Positions 1-6,937 of a DNA stretch of 17,395 nucleotides are shown here, piece by piece. The notes beneath the pieces were generated by a model, which ran no database searches, was not told the origin of the DNA, and was given only the letters and a program-made list of their open reading frames with translations. Made by a program: the position numbers and the translations under genes. The DNA comes from an uncultured Streptomyces sp. Its GTDB lineage: Bacteria; Actinomycetota; Actinomycetes; Streptomycetales; Streptomycetaceae. The stretch spans positions 1-17,395 of the forward strand of contig CAMLJW010000055.1 of NCBI GenBank assembly GCA_946480485.1, read 5' to 3'. The number at the start of each line of letters is the position of its first letter. Position 1 is the stretch's first letter.

Positions 1-495
1 GGCCACGCCGGTCACGAGAGCCGTGGCGAGCGCGGAGCCGCGCTTGTCCGTGGCCTTGGCGATCACCCGGCGCACCTGGAAGACCAGCAGCCAGACGAGC
101 AGGCCGGGCAGGAAGATCAGACCGGTCAGAACCATCACCGCCGTGAGCCAGCTGTCGCGCTCCTTGCGGATGCGGTTCGCCGCCAGGCAGTGCTCGACGA
201 CGACCTGCGGCTCCGTGCCGAACGACTGGATGAGCGGCTTGCGTCCACCGCCGAGCATCCGCAGCTGCACGGCCCGCGCGAAGGCCTCGCCCAGATTCGG
301 CGCGAAGATCGATGCCCACTTGCGGCCGGGCGTCACGGTCGACTGGTGCCATTCGTTGTTGGCCTTGAGGATCTCCGCGACCTCGTTGTCCCGGTACGCC
401 GCCGACGCCAGGGCGAACGTCGCCGCCGTCTGTCCGGCGGCACCCGAGAGCGGGACCTGTGCCCCGGGCCTGAAATCGAATCCCTCGTCCGCCAC
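1..495 (-). CDS. Partial integral membrane protein of unknown function (C-terminus off the window)
   Basis: I read an open frame on the minus strand from a GTG at 495 to the window edge: 165 codons, no stop, so the C-terminus is missing. The first ~115 residues are soluble-looking (begins VADEGFDFRPGAQV; contains NNEWHQSTVTPGRKW). Residues ~117-140 form a clear hydrophobic segment (LTAVMVLTGLIFLPGLLVWL) followed by a positive patch (VRRVIAKATDKR). A second hydrophobic stretch may begin near residue 155. The positive-inside rule suggests the N-terminal part is extracytoplasmic, but this is inference. A G-run (GGGGG) lies about 6 nt before the GTG. Another in-frame GTG at 558 could extend the protein by 21 residues. 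I do not recognise the family. The frame has the expected high third-position GC, so I believe it is a real gene. Confidence 0.7.
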   Translation of the reverse strand, partial: MADEGFDFRPGAQVPLSGAAGQTAATFALASAAYRDNEVAEILKANNEWHQSTVTPGRKWASIFAPNLGEAFARAVQLRMLGGGRKPLIQSFGTEPQVVVEHCLAANRIRKERDSWLTAVMVLTGLIFLPGLLVWLLVFQVRRVIAKATDKRGSALATALVTGVA

Positions 496-808
496 TGACC
501 GCCCCCATCGCCGCCGTGCTCCGCTGCTGCGGCTCTTCCCGACTTCCGTACTCCGCACACCTGTTGATCAGGTCATCGCCTTGATCAGTTTCTCAGAGTA
601 TCCGCAATGACCGACATTCGTCGGCGGACGGCCGAAGGCGTCTTCCCAGCACTCGGTTCGCCGCCGGGGCGTTCAAGCCGATGTCGAGAGCCCGGACCTC
701 GACGCACCAGTCGAGAGCCCAAGTACGTCCAGGACGAGGACTTCCGGCCGGCGAGAGCACGCGCCGGACGCCGCTCTTGACGGCGAACGTTGCCTGCCGA
801 GGCACTGG
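496..808. other. Intergenic gap between the membrane protein and the EF-G-like gene
   Basis: No convincing gene lies here. A minus-strand frame (805 to 593, 70 codons) has visibly lower third-position GC than its neighbours and no ribosome binding site. The gap holds two copies of TTGATCAG (564-571 and 581-588, 17 nt apart) in the presumed promoter region of the membrane protein gene. On the minus strand a TACTCT box (600-595) matches TANNNT, but I see no good -35. A short hairpin CCGAC-ATTC-GTCGG lies at 611-624. An 11-nt direct repeat, GTCGAGAGCCC, occurs at 683-693 and 710-720. No terminator-like hairpin is evident just downstream of the EF-G-like stop. Confidence 0.5.
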
Positions 809-3013
809 TTAGGAGGCCCCCGCCGCCTGTCGGACCTTCTCGGCGATCTGCGTCGGCATCGGCTCGTGCCGCGCGTAACGCCGGTTGAACCGTGCGATGC
901 CGTGCGAGAGCGAGCGCAGATCGATCGCGTACCGCCCGATCTCGATCTCGGGGACCTCGGCCCGTACGAGCGTCCGCCCGCCGCTCGCCTGCTCGGTGCC
1001 GACGACGCGGCCGCGCCGCCCGGACAGGTCGCTCATCACGGCGCCCACGTACTCGTCGCCGACCAGGACCGTCACCTCGGCGACCGGTTCCAGGAGATGG
1101 ATCCGGGCGTCGGCCGCGGCCTCGCGCAGGGCGAGAGCGCCGGCCGTCTGGAACGCGGCGTCGGACGAGTCCACCGAGTGCGCCTTGCCGTCCACCAGCG
1201 TGACCCGTACGTCGATGAGCGGATAGCCCGCGGCCACACCCTTGGCGGCCTGGGCGCGCACGCCCTTCTCCACGGACGGGATGAACTGCCGGGGCACCGC
1301 GCCCCCGACGACCCTGTCGACGAACTCGATGCCGGAGCCGCCGGGCAGTGGCTCGACCTCGATCTCGCAGATCGCGTACTGCCCGTGCCCGCCGGACTGC
1401 TTCACATGTCGGCCGCGCCCGGCCGACTTGGCCGCGAACGTCTCCCGTAGCGAGACCTTGTGGGGTACGACGTCGACGTGAACGCCGTACCGGCTGCGCA
1501 GCCGCTCCAGGGCGACATCCGCGTGGGCCTCGCCCAGGCACCACAGGACGACCTGGTGGGTGTCCGGGTTCTGCTCGAGCCGCATCGTCGGGTCCTCGGC
1601 GACCAGTCGGCTCAGGCCCTGTGAGAGCTTGTCCTCGTCCGCCTTGCCGTGCGCCTTGATGGCGAGCGGCAGCAGCGGGTCGGGCATCTCCCACGGCGCC
1701 ATGAGCAGCGGGTCGTCCTCGGCCGAGAGCGTGTCGCCGGTCTCGGCGCGGTTGAGCTTGGCCACACAGGCCAGGTCGCCCGCGATGGCGTGCGTGAGGG
1801 TGCGCTGCTGCTTGCCGAACGGTGCGGACAGGGCGGCGATGCGCTCGGCGGCTTCGTGGAGGGCGCGGCCCTCGTGTCCGCGGTCGGTCAGCCCGTGCCC
1901 GGTGACGTGCACCGTCTGGTCGGGGCGCAGGGTGCCCGAGAAGACCCGTACCAGGCAGACACGGCCCACGTAGGGGTCGCTCGCCGTCTTGACGACCTCG
2001 GCGACCAGCGGCCCGTTCGGGTCGCAGGCCTTGACCTCGCGCGGTGTGCCGTCCGGGGTGGTGACCGTGGGCGCCTCACGCTCCAGCGGGGTGGGGAAGC
2101 CGCCGGTGATCAGCTCGAGCAGCTCGACGGTGCCAAGGCCCTGCCGGGCGCCCTCGGCCGCGGGCGCGGCGGCCAGCACGGGGAAGAAGACCCCGCGCGC
2201 GACGGCCCGTTCCAGGTCCTGCACGAGCGTCTTGAGGTCGATCTCCTCGCCGCCGAGATAGCGGTCCATGAGGGTCTCGTCCTCGCTCTCGGCGATGATC
2301 CCCTCGATCAGCCGATTGCGGGCCTCCTCGATGAGCGGCAGCTGGTCGGGCCCCGGCTCGGACTCGTAGCGCTCCCCGGACGCGTAGTCGTACAGCCGCT
2401 GCGAGAGCAGCCCGATCAGACCCGTCACGGGCGCGTGCCCGTCAGGGGCGGGCGGGCCGTGGAGCGGCAGATACAGAGGCAGTACGGCGTCCGGGTCGTC
2501 GGCGCCGAAGGATTCCGCGCAGATCCGCGTCATCTCGTCGAAGTCCGCTCTGGCCGCTTCGAGGTGCGTGATCACGATGGCCCGCGGCGTGCCGACCGCC
2601 GCGCACTCCTCCCACACCATGCGGGTCGAGCCGTCCACACCGTCCGAGGCCGAGACGACGAAAAGGGCCGCGTCCGCCGCTCGCAGACCGGCCCTCAACT
2701 CCCCGACGAAGTCGGCGTACCCGGGGGTGTCCAAAATGTTGATCTTGTGCCCGTCCCATGCGACGGGCACCAGGGAGAGCTGTACCGACCGCTGCTGCCG
2801 GTGCTCGATCTCGTCGTAGTCGGAGACGGTGCCGCCGTCCTCCACGCGGCCCGCCCGGTTCACCGCTCCCGCGGTCAGTGCGAGAGCCTCCACCAGAGTC
2901 GTCTTGCCCGATCCGGAGTGGCCGACCAGCACCACATTCCGTACGGACGCGGGGTGGTCGGCCGCCGTAGCCCTGCCGGCGGCTCCGGGGTGTGCGTTCG
3001 CCTTGTCGCCCAT
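809..3013 (-). CDS. Elongation factor G-like translational GTPase paralogue (EF-G2 type)
   Basis: This is a 734-residue protein with full EF-G architecture. The G domain has its P-loop at 31-38 (GHSGSGKT) and the G3 motif DTPG at 95-98. Beta-barrel domain II follows (~310-430), then domains III and IV (GGHGQYA at 541-547) and V (LEPVAEVTV at 641; SDLSGRRG ~661). It is not canonical EF-G: the residue after DTPG is Tyr99, where EF-G and EF-Tu carry the catalytic His, and the usual NKxD guanine-specificity motif reads THLE (149-152). Actinobacteria commonly carry such a second EF-G. The Mycobacterium smegmatis EF-G2 was reported to bind guanine nucleotides without ribosome-stimulated GTPase activity, so a role other than routine translocation is likely. 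The ATG at 3013 has a GGGAGG about 8 nt upstream; the upstream in-frame extension is low-complexity and non-coding in character. It is divergent from the PIM lipid operon. Confidence 0.9.
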   Translation of the reverse strand: MGDKANAHPGAAGRATAADHPASVRNVVLVGHSGSGKTTLVEALALTAGAVNRAGRVEDGGTVSDYDEIEHRQQRSVQLSLVPVAWDGHKINILDTPGYADFVGELRAGLRAADAALFVVSASDGVDGSTRMVWEECAAVGTPRAIVITHLEAARADFDEMTRICAESFGADDPDAVLPLYLPLHGPPAPDGHAPVTGLIGLLSQRLYDYASGERYESEPGPDQLPLIEEARNRLIEGIIAESEDETLMDRYLGGEEIDLKTLVQDLERAVARGVFFPVLAAAPAAEGARQGLGTVELLELITGGFPTPLEREAPTVTTPDGTPREVKACDPNGPLVAEVVKTASDPYVGRVCLVRVFSGTLRPDQTVHVTGHGLTDRGHEGRALHEAAERIAALSAPFGKQQRTLTHAIAGDLACVAKLNRAETGDTLSAEDDPLLMAPWEMPDPLLPLAIKAHGKADEDKLSQGLSRLVAEDPTMRLEQNPDTHQVVLWCLGEAHADVALERLRSRYGVHVDVVPHKVSLRETFAAKSAGRGRHVKQSGGHGQYAICEIEVEPLPGGSGIEFVDRVVGGAVPRQFIPSVEKGVRAQAAKGVAAGYPLIDVRVTLVDGKAHSVDSSDAAFQTAGALALREAAADARIHLLEPVAEVTVLVGDEYVGAVMSDLSGRRGRVVGTEQASGGRTLVRAEVPEIEIGRYAIDLRSLSHGIARFNRRYARHEPMPTQIAEKVRQAAGAS

Positions 3014-3065
3014 GGCCTTGCCTCCCGTGCACGGTGAGGTCATTGTGGGCGCGGGCGCGGACCCT

Positions 3066-3086
3066 CCCCCGGACCCCGTCCGGGGG
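3066..3086. repeat. Perfect 9-bp GC hairpin in the divergent EF-G-like/pgsA intergenic region
   Basis: CCCCCGGAC (3066-3074), loop CCC, GTCCGGGGG (3078-3086). It lies 52 nt upstream of the EF-G-like start codon and ~200 nt upstream of pgsA. It could sit in the EF-G-like leader or be a dispersed GC-rich intergenic palindrome of the kind frequent in Streptomyces. A second smaller inverted repeat, GCGTCC-N7-GGACGC, lies at 3154-3172. Confidence 0.6.
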
Positions 3087-3225
3087 CGCCCCCAGCGATG
3101 GGCGGCTCCGGTGACGCCCGCGGTTCTTTCGAGCTTTGCACTCACATCACGGCGCGTCCATACGACGGACGCGATCGTGCGCCATGGGCGCCCGACCATC
3201 ACCCACACCCACGCACGCGCGTGGC

Positions 3226-3231
3226 TACGAT
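3226..3231 (+). promoter_or_regulatory. Candidate -10 box (TACGAT) for the pgsA-acyltransferase-pimA operon
   Basis: TACGAT fits the actinomycete TANNNT -10 pattern and would place the transcript start near 3238, about 50 nt before the chosen pgsA start. No recognisable -35 is present 17-18 nt upstream, so the call is weak. If true, the ATG at 3230 lies inside the promoter and cannot be the start codon, which supports the start at 3287. Confidence 0.3.
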
Positions 3232-3286
3232 GGGCCAGCCGGTGGCCAGCAGGGGCCGCGCGGCCACACCGACCCTCTGGAAGGCC

Positions 3287-4072
3287 ATGCTGAACAAGTA
3301 CGCGCGTGCATTCTTCACGCGTGTCCTCACACCGTTCGCCGCGTTTCTGATCCGCCGGGGCGTCAGCCCCGACGCGGTCACGCTCCTGGGAACGACGGGA
3401 GTCATGGCGGGCGCGCTGGTCTTCTTCCCCAGGGGCGAGTTCTTCTGGGGCACGATCGTCATCACGCTGTTCGTGTTCTCGGACCTGATCGACGGCAACA
3501 TGGCACGTCAGATGGGCCGCTCCAGCCGCTGGGGCGCTTTCCTTGACTCCACCCTCGACCGCGTCGCCGACAGCGCGATCTTCGGCGGCTTCGCGCTCTG
3601 GTACGCGGGCGGCGGCAACAACAACATCCTGTGCGCCGTCTCCATCTTCTGCCTGGCCAGCGGCCAGGTGGTCTCATACACGAAGGCCCGCGGCGAGTCG
3701 ATCGGCCTGCCGGTCGCCGTCAACGGGCTCGTCGAGCGGGCCGAGCGCCTGGTGATCTCGCTGGTCGCGGCGGGTCTTGCCGGCTTCCACAAGTTCGGCG
3801 TGCCCGGCATCGACGTGCTGCTGCCCATCGCGCTGTGGATCGTCGCCGTCGGCAGCGTCGTCACGCTGATCCAGCGGGTGGTCACGGTGCGCCGGGAATC
3901 CGCGGAGGCGGACGGCGGGGCCGGGCAGGCGGACGGTCGGGACAACGGTCGCGACATCCGCAGGGACGAAGCTTCGGGCGACGGCCGGGACAAGGGGAGG
4001 GGCAAAGCTAGGGACAAAGATCCCGAGAATGCCTCTCAGGGCGGCTCGCAGAGCAGCGAGGCGACATCATGA
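3287..4072 (+). CDS. pgsA: CDP-alcohol phosphatidyltransferase, probably phosphatidylinositol-phosphate synthase
   Basis: A 261-residue polytopic membrane enzyme. It carries the complete CDP-alcohol phosphotransferase signature D-x2-D-G-x2-A-R-x8-G-x3-D-x3-D (D66, D69, G70, A73, R74, G83, D87, D91), whose acidic residues bind metal and the CDP moiety. The sequence closely follows the actinobacterial PgsA1 group, which joins CDP-diacylglycerol and inositol-1-phosphate. The two genes downstream use phosphatidylinositol as substrate, so PI-phosphate synthase is favoured over phosphatidylglycerophosphate synthase. Membrane segments are visible around 31-47, 53-68, 93-108, 113-128, 153-168 and 176-196. 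Residues ~204-261 form a hydrophilic charged tail rich in GRD/RDK, probably cytoplasmic. The start at MLNKYARAFF has GGAAGG just upstream; an ATG at 3230 has no ribosome binding site. The stop overlaps the next start (ATGA). Confidence 0.88.
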   Translation: MLNKYARAFFTRVLTPFAAFLIRRGVSPDAVTLLGTTGVMAGALVFFPRGEFFWGTIVITLFVFSDLIDGNMARQMGRSSRWGAFLDSTLDRVADSAIFGGFALWYAGGGNNNILCAVSIFCLASGQVVSYTKARGESIGLPVAVNGLVERAERLVISLVAAGLAGFHKFGVPGIDVLLPIALWIVAVGSVVTLIQRVVTVRRESAEADGGAGQADGRDNGRDIRRDEASGDGRDKGRGKARDKDPENASQGGSQSSEATS

Positions 4073-4995
4073 GCGGTGTGCGCGAGCGGCTGACGGACGG
4101 TGCGTACGCCCTCGGCTGGAGCACCGTCAAGAAGCTCCCCGAGCCGGTCGCCGTGTGGCTGGGCAGGGCCATCGCCGACATCGCCTGGAAGCGGCGCGGC
4201 AAGGGCGTACGCCGCCTGGAATCCAACTACGCGCGCGTGGTGCCCGACGCGACCTCGGAGCAGCTCGCCGCGCTCTCCAGGGCGGGCATGCGCTCGTATC
4301 TGCGCTACTGGATGGAGTCCTTCCGGCTGCCCGCCTGGAGCAGTGAGCGGATCAGGACCGGCTTCGTCCCCGGGGATGTGCACCACCTGACGGACGGGCT
4401 CGCTGCCGGCAGGGGCGTCGTCCTCGCGCTGCCGCACCTGGGCAACTGGGACCTGGCGGGTGCCTGGGTCACCACCCAGCTGGAGACCCCGTTCACCACC
4501 GTCGCCGAACGGCTCAGGCCGGAGACGCTGTACGACCGCTTCGTCGCCTATCGCGAGGGGCTCGGCATGGAGGTCCTGCCACACAGCGGCGGCTCCGCGT
4601 TCGGCACGCTGGCCCGCAGGCTGCGCGACGGCGGCCTGGTCTGCCTGGTGGCGGACCGCGATCTGTCCGCCTCCGGAGTCGAGGTCAAGTTCTTCGGCGA
4701 GACGACACGGATGCCCGCGGGCCCCGCGCTGCTCGCCGAACAGACGGGCGCGCTGCTGCTGCCGGTGACGCTCTGGTACGACGACTCGCCCGTGATGCGG
4801 GGCCGTGTGCATCCGCCCATCGACGCCCCGGAGACAGGTACCCGGGCCGAGAAGACGTCTGTCATGACGCAGTCGCTGGCCGACGCCTTCGCCACGGGTA
4901 TCGCCGACCATCCGGAGGACTGGCACATGCTCCAGCGGCTGTGGCTCGCGGACCTGGAACCCCGCCCCGAGCCGGACAACGAGGAGCGCCCATGA
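4069..4995 (+). CDS. Phosphatidylinositol mannoside acyltransferase (PatA-type, LPLAT family)
   Basis: A 308-residue protein of the lysophospholipid acyltransferase (HtrB/PatA) family. The H-x4-D catalytic motif is present as HLGNWD (H123, D128) within LALPHLGNWDLAGAW. A second conserved block, VADRDLSASGVEVKFFG (~194-210), is followed by RMPAGPALLA, typical of this family. The M. tuberculosis counterpart at the same locus (Rv2611c, PatA) transfers a palmitoyl group to the mannose of phosphatidylinositol mannosides at the cytoplasmic face of the membrane. The location between pgsA and pimA, with ATGA overlaps on both sides, supports that role. There is no signal peptide; membrane association is probably through amphipathic segments. 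Acyl donor and acceptor cannot be read from the sequence. Alternative: a general lauroyl/myristoyl-type acyltransferase annotation. Confidence 0.87.
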   Translation: MSGVRERLTDGAYALGWSTVKKLPEPVAVWLGRAIADIAWKRRGKGVRRLESNYARVVPDATSEQLAALSRAGMRSYLRYWMESFRLPAWSSERIRTGFVPGDVHHLTDGLAAGRGVVLALPHLGNWDLAGAWVTTQLETPFTTVAERLRPETLYDRFVAYREGLGMEVLPHSGGSAFGTLARRLRDGGLVCLVADRDLSASGVEVKFFGETTRMPAGPALLAEQTGALLLPVTLWYDDSPVMRGRVHPPIDAPETGTRAEKTSVMTQSLADAFATGIADHPEDWHMLQRLWLADLEPRPEPDNEERP

Positions 4996-6152
4996 GGATC
5001 GGCATCGTCTGCCCGTACTCCTGGGACGTGCCCGGTGGCGTCCAGTTCCACATCCGCGATCTGGCCGAGCACCTCATCCGCCTCGGGCACGAGGTGTCCG
5101 TCCTGGCCCCCGCGGACGACGAGACGCCCCTTCCGCCGTACGTCGTCTCGGCGGGCCGCGCGGTTCCGGTGCCGTACAACGGGTCGGTGGCCCGGCTCAA
5201 TTTCGGGTTCCTGTCGGCCGCGCGGGTCAGGCGCTGGCTGCACGACGGCACGTTCGACGTGATCCACATCCACGAGCCGGCCTCGCCGTCGCTCGGCCTG
5301 CTGGCCTGCTGGGCCGCGCAGGGCCCGATCGTGGCCACCTTCCACACGTCCAACCCGCGCTCCCGGGCGATGGTCGCCGCCTACGCGATCCTCCAGGCGG
5401 CCCTCGAGAAGATCAGCGCGCGGATCGCGGTGAGCGAGTACGCGCGGCGCACGCTGGTAGAGCACCTGGGCGGCGACGCGGTCGTCATCCCGAACGGCGT
5501 CGACGTCGACTTCTTCGCCGGGGCCGAGCCCAAGGCAGAGTGGCAGGGGGAGACGATCGGCTTCATCGGCCGCATCGACGAGCCCCGCAAGGGCCTGCCG
5601 GTGCTGATGAGGGCGCTGCCGAAGATCCTCCAAGAGCGGCCGGGCGCCCGGCTGCTGGTCGCCGGCCGCGGTGACGAGGAGGAGGCCGTCGAGACGCTTC
5701 CCACAAAGCTGCGTCCGCGCGTGGAGTTCCTCGGCATGATCAGCGACGAGGACAAGGCACGGTTCCTGCGCAGCGTCGACCTGTACGTCGCTCCGAACAC
5801 CGGCGGCGAGAGCTTCGGGATCATCCTGGTCGAGGCGATGTCGGCGGGCGCACCCGTACTCGCATCCGACCTCGACGCCTTCGCGCAGGTCCTCGACAAG
5901 GGTGCGGCGGGGGAGTTGTTCGCCAACGAGGACGCGGACGCGCTGGCGGCTTCGGCGGTGCGTCTGCTCGCCGACTGCGGCCGGCGGGCGGAACTGCGCG
6001 AGAGGGGCAGCGCCCATGTTCGGCGCTTCGACTGGTCGAGGGTGGGGGCGGACATCCTCTCCGTGTACGAGACGGTCACGGACGGGGCTGCCGCGGTGGC
6101 CGCCGCGGAACCGGGCGGGCTTCGGGCCAGGCTCGGGCTGGCGAGGGACTGA
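4992..6152 (+). CDS. pimA: Phosphatidyl-myo-inositol mannosyltransferase (GT4 family, PimA)
   Basis: A 386-residue GT-B glycosyltransferase that transfers mannose from GDP-mannose to phosphatidylinositol, the first committed PIM step, on the cytoplasmic side of the membrane. Visible motifs: the N-terminal glycine loop DVPGGVQFHIRDL (12-24), HIHEPASPSLGLL (92-104), FHTS with H118, GRIDEPRKG (193-201) with the sugar-nucleotide phosphate-binding Arg194 and Lys200, and the GT4 E-x7-E motif ESFGIILVE (273-281). Length matches mycobacterial PimA. The start at 4992 aligns with the family N-terminus and overlaps the upstream stop (ATGA), implying translational coupling. Alternative: another GT4 enzyme acting on inositol lipids, but context makes PimA much more likely. 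A weak inverted repeat GTCCGC/GCGGAC follows the stop (6156-6181). Confidence 0.92.
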   Translation: MRIGIVCPYSWDVPGGVQFHIRDLAEHLIRLGHEVSVLAPADDETPLPPYVVSAGRAVPVPYNGSVARLNFGFLSAARVRRWLHDGTFDVIHIHEPASPSLGLLACWAAQGPIVATFHTSNPRSRAMVAAYAILQAALEKISARIAVSEYARRTLVEHLGGDAVVIPNGVDVDFFAGAEPKAEWQGETIGFIGRIDEPRKGLPVLMRALPKILQERPGARLLVAGRGDEEEAVETLPTKLRPRVEFLGMISDEDKARFLRSVDLYVAPNTGGESFGIILVEAMSAGAPVLASDLDAFAQVLDKGAAGELFANEDADALAASAVRLLADCGRRAELRERGSAHVRRFDWSRVGADILSVYETVTDGAAAVAAAEPGGLRARLGLARD

Positions 6153-6270
6153 CCCGTCCGCCTGTACGCGGCCGCGCGGACGATCGGGCGCCGCGCGAGT
6201 CCGTTCCGGGCGCTCGCGGGCTGATCCGCGCGCTGCCCCGGGCCGCGCCGCAGGCCTCGTCCCGCACCGG

Positions 6271-6287
6271 TAGCCTGTGCGCCCGTG
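6271..6287 (+). promoter_or_regulatory. Candidate leaderless promoter: TAGCCT box 8 nt before a GTG start
   Basis: TAGCCT (6271-6276) fits TANNNT and lies 8 nt upstream of the GTG at 6285. No Shine-Dalgarno-like purine run precedes that GTG (the bases are GTGCGCCC). Leaderless genes with this layout are common in actinobacteria. No -35 is evident. This suggests the LemA-like gene is transcribed separately from pimA, which ends 132 nt upstream. Confidence 0.35.
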
Positions 6288-6821
6288 ACCTCCACCCTGA
6301 TCTGGATCATGGTCGCCCTCGTGGCGATCGGCCTCTACCTGAGCTGGACCGCGGGCCGGCTCGACCGGCTGCACGCCCGGATCGACGCCGCCCGCGCCGC
6401 CCTCGACGCACAACTCCTGCGGCGCGCCTCGGTCGCTCAGGAACTGGCCACCTCCGGAGTCCTCGACCCGGCCGCCTCGATCGTGCTCTACGAAGCGGCG
6501 CACGCGGCGCGGCAGGCCGAGGAGGAACACCGGGAGGTCGCCGAGAGCGACCTCAGCCAGGCCCTGCGGGCCGTCTTCGGGGAGGCCCAGCAGGTCAAGG
6601 CGGTACGTCAGGCCCCTGGCGGCGAGGACGCGGCCCGTGAGCTCGCCCAGGCGGTCCGCCGTGTGCCGATGGCCCGGCGCTTCCACAACGACGCCGTACG
6701 CGCGGCGCGTGCGCTTCGCCGCCATCGCAAGGTGCGCTGGTTCCGGCTGGCCGGCCACGCGCCGTTCCCGATGGCCTTCGAAATGGACGACGAGCCCCCG
6801 GCGGCGTTGGCCGATCGCTAG
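6285..6821 (+). CDS. Small LemA-like single-pass membrane protein (putative)
   Basis: A 178-residue protein with an N-terminal membrane helix (residues ~4-22, LIWIMVALVAIGLYLSW) followed by a long helical region. Two patches resemble the LemA family: DAARAALDAQLLRRASVAQEL (34-54), like the LemA block around IDVQLKRR; and ARRFHNDAVRAARALRR (130-146) with APFPMAFEMDDEP near the end, like the LemA C-terminus (RxFYNxxVxxYN...FPxxFF). LemA proteins are membrane-anchored helical bundles of unclear function. The match is by eye, so the family call is tentative. The core and the C-terminal motif are separated by a helical, Glu-rich segment (71-102). It lies between the PIM operon and pdxS, where M. 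tuberculosis also has a membrane protein gene (Rv2609c), but I cannot show orthology. The GTG start appears leaderless. Confidence 0.65.
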   Translation: MTSTLIWIMVALVAIGLYLSWTAGRLDRLHARIDAARAALDAQLLRRASVAQELATSGVLDPAASIVLYEAAHAARQAEEEHREVAESDLSQALRAVFGEAQQVKAVRQAPGGEDAARELAQAVRRVPMARRFHNDAVRAARALRRHRKVRWFRLAGHAPFPMAFEMDDEPPAALADR

Positions 6822-6824
6822 CTC

Positions 6825-6937
6825 GGGGCCTGTTCTGAGTTTCCGGCCGGGCTCGCGTGCATGGCGCGCACGCTCGACCCCGAAAACCCCGAAAACTTCG
6901 CAAACTTCGAAAACTTCGAAAACGCAGAACAGGCCCC
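6825..6937. repeat. Long inverted repeat enclosing a hairpin and 9-nt tandem repeats
   Basis: GGGGCCTGTTCTG (6825-6837) is perfectly complementary to CAGAACAGGCCCC (6925-6937). With two mismatches the arms extend to 21 nt (19 of 21 paired). Between them are a GCGTGC-N7-GCACGC hairpin (6855-6873) and an A-rich tandem repeat. The left arm begins 4 nt after the LemA-like stop, so it may act as an extended terminator. The A/T-rich composition inside is unlike the surrounding sequence. I see no target-site duplication and no transposase. Confidence 0.7.
6878..6922 (+). repeat. Five tandem 9-nt repeats (CCCCGAAAA / CTTCGAAAA type)
   Basis: Units: CCCCGAAAA (6878-6886), CCCCGAAAA (6887-6895), CTTCGCAAA (6896-6904), CTTCGAAAA (6905-6913), CTTCGAAAA (6914-6922). 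An open frame reads Arg-Lys-Pro/Leu repeats through it, but with CGA, AAA and CTT codons that are very rare in this organism, so I do not regard it as coding. The TTCGAA cores are themselves palindromic. The remaining 120 nt up to pdxS (6938-7058) show no gene. Confidence 0.75.

Noticed and set aside
593..805. 70-codon minus-strand frame in the first intergenic gap
   Set aside because: Third-position GC is only around 70 percent by my count, well below neighbouring genes. No Shine-Dalgarno precedes the GTG and no family is recognisable. A decayed gene is possible but unsupported.
1649..3037. Plus-strand 462-codon frame antisense to the EF-G-like gene
   Set aside because: It is a shadow of a strongly conserved minus-strand gene and has no recognisable motifs or ribosome binding site.
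3098..3286. N-terminal extension of the PI-phosphate synthase from upstream in-frame starts (3098, 3230)
   Set aside because: The extra residues are His/Pro/Arg-rich and non-conserved. No ribosome binding site precedes those starts, and the ATG at 3230 overlaps a -10-like box. The family N-terminus fits the ATG at 3287.
6825..6937. Insertion sequence or transposon remnant
   Set aside because: The inverted arms suggested one, but there is no transposase frame, no target-site duplication in the flanks (GCTC versus AGTC), and the interior is mostly tandem repeat.
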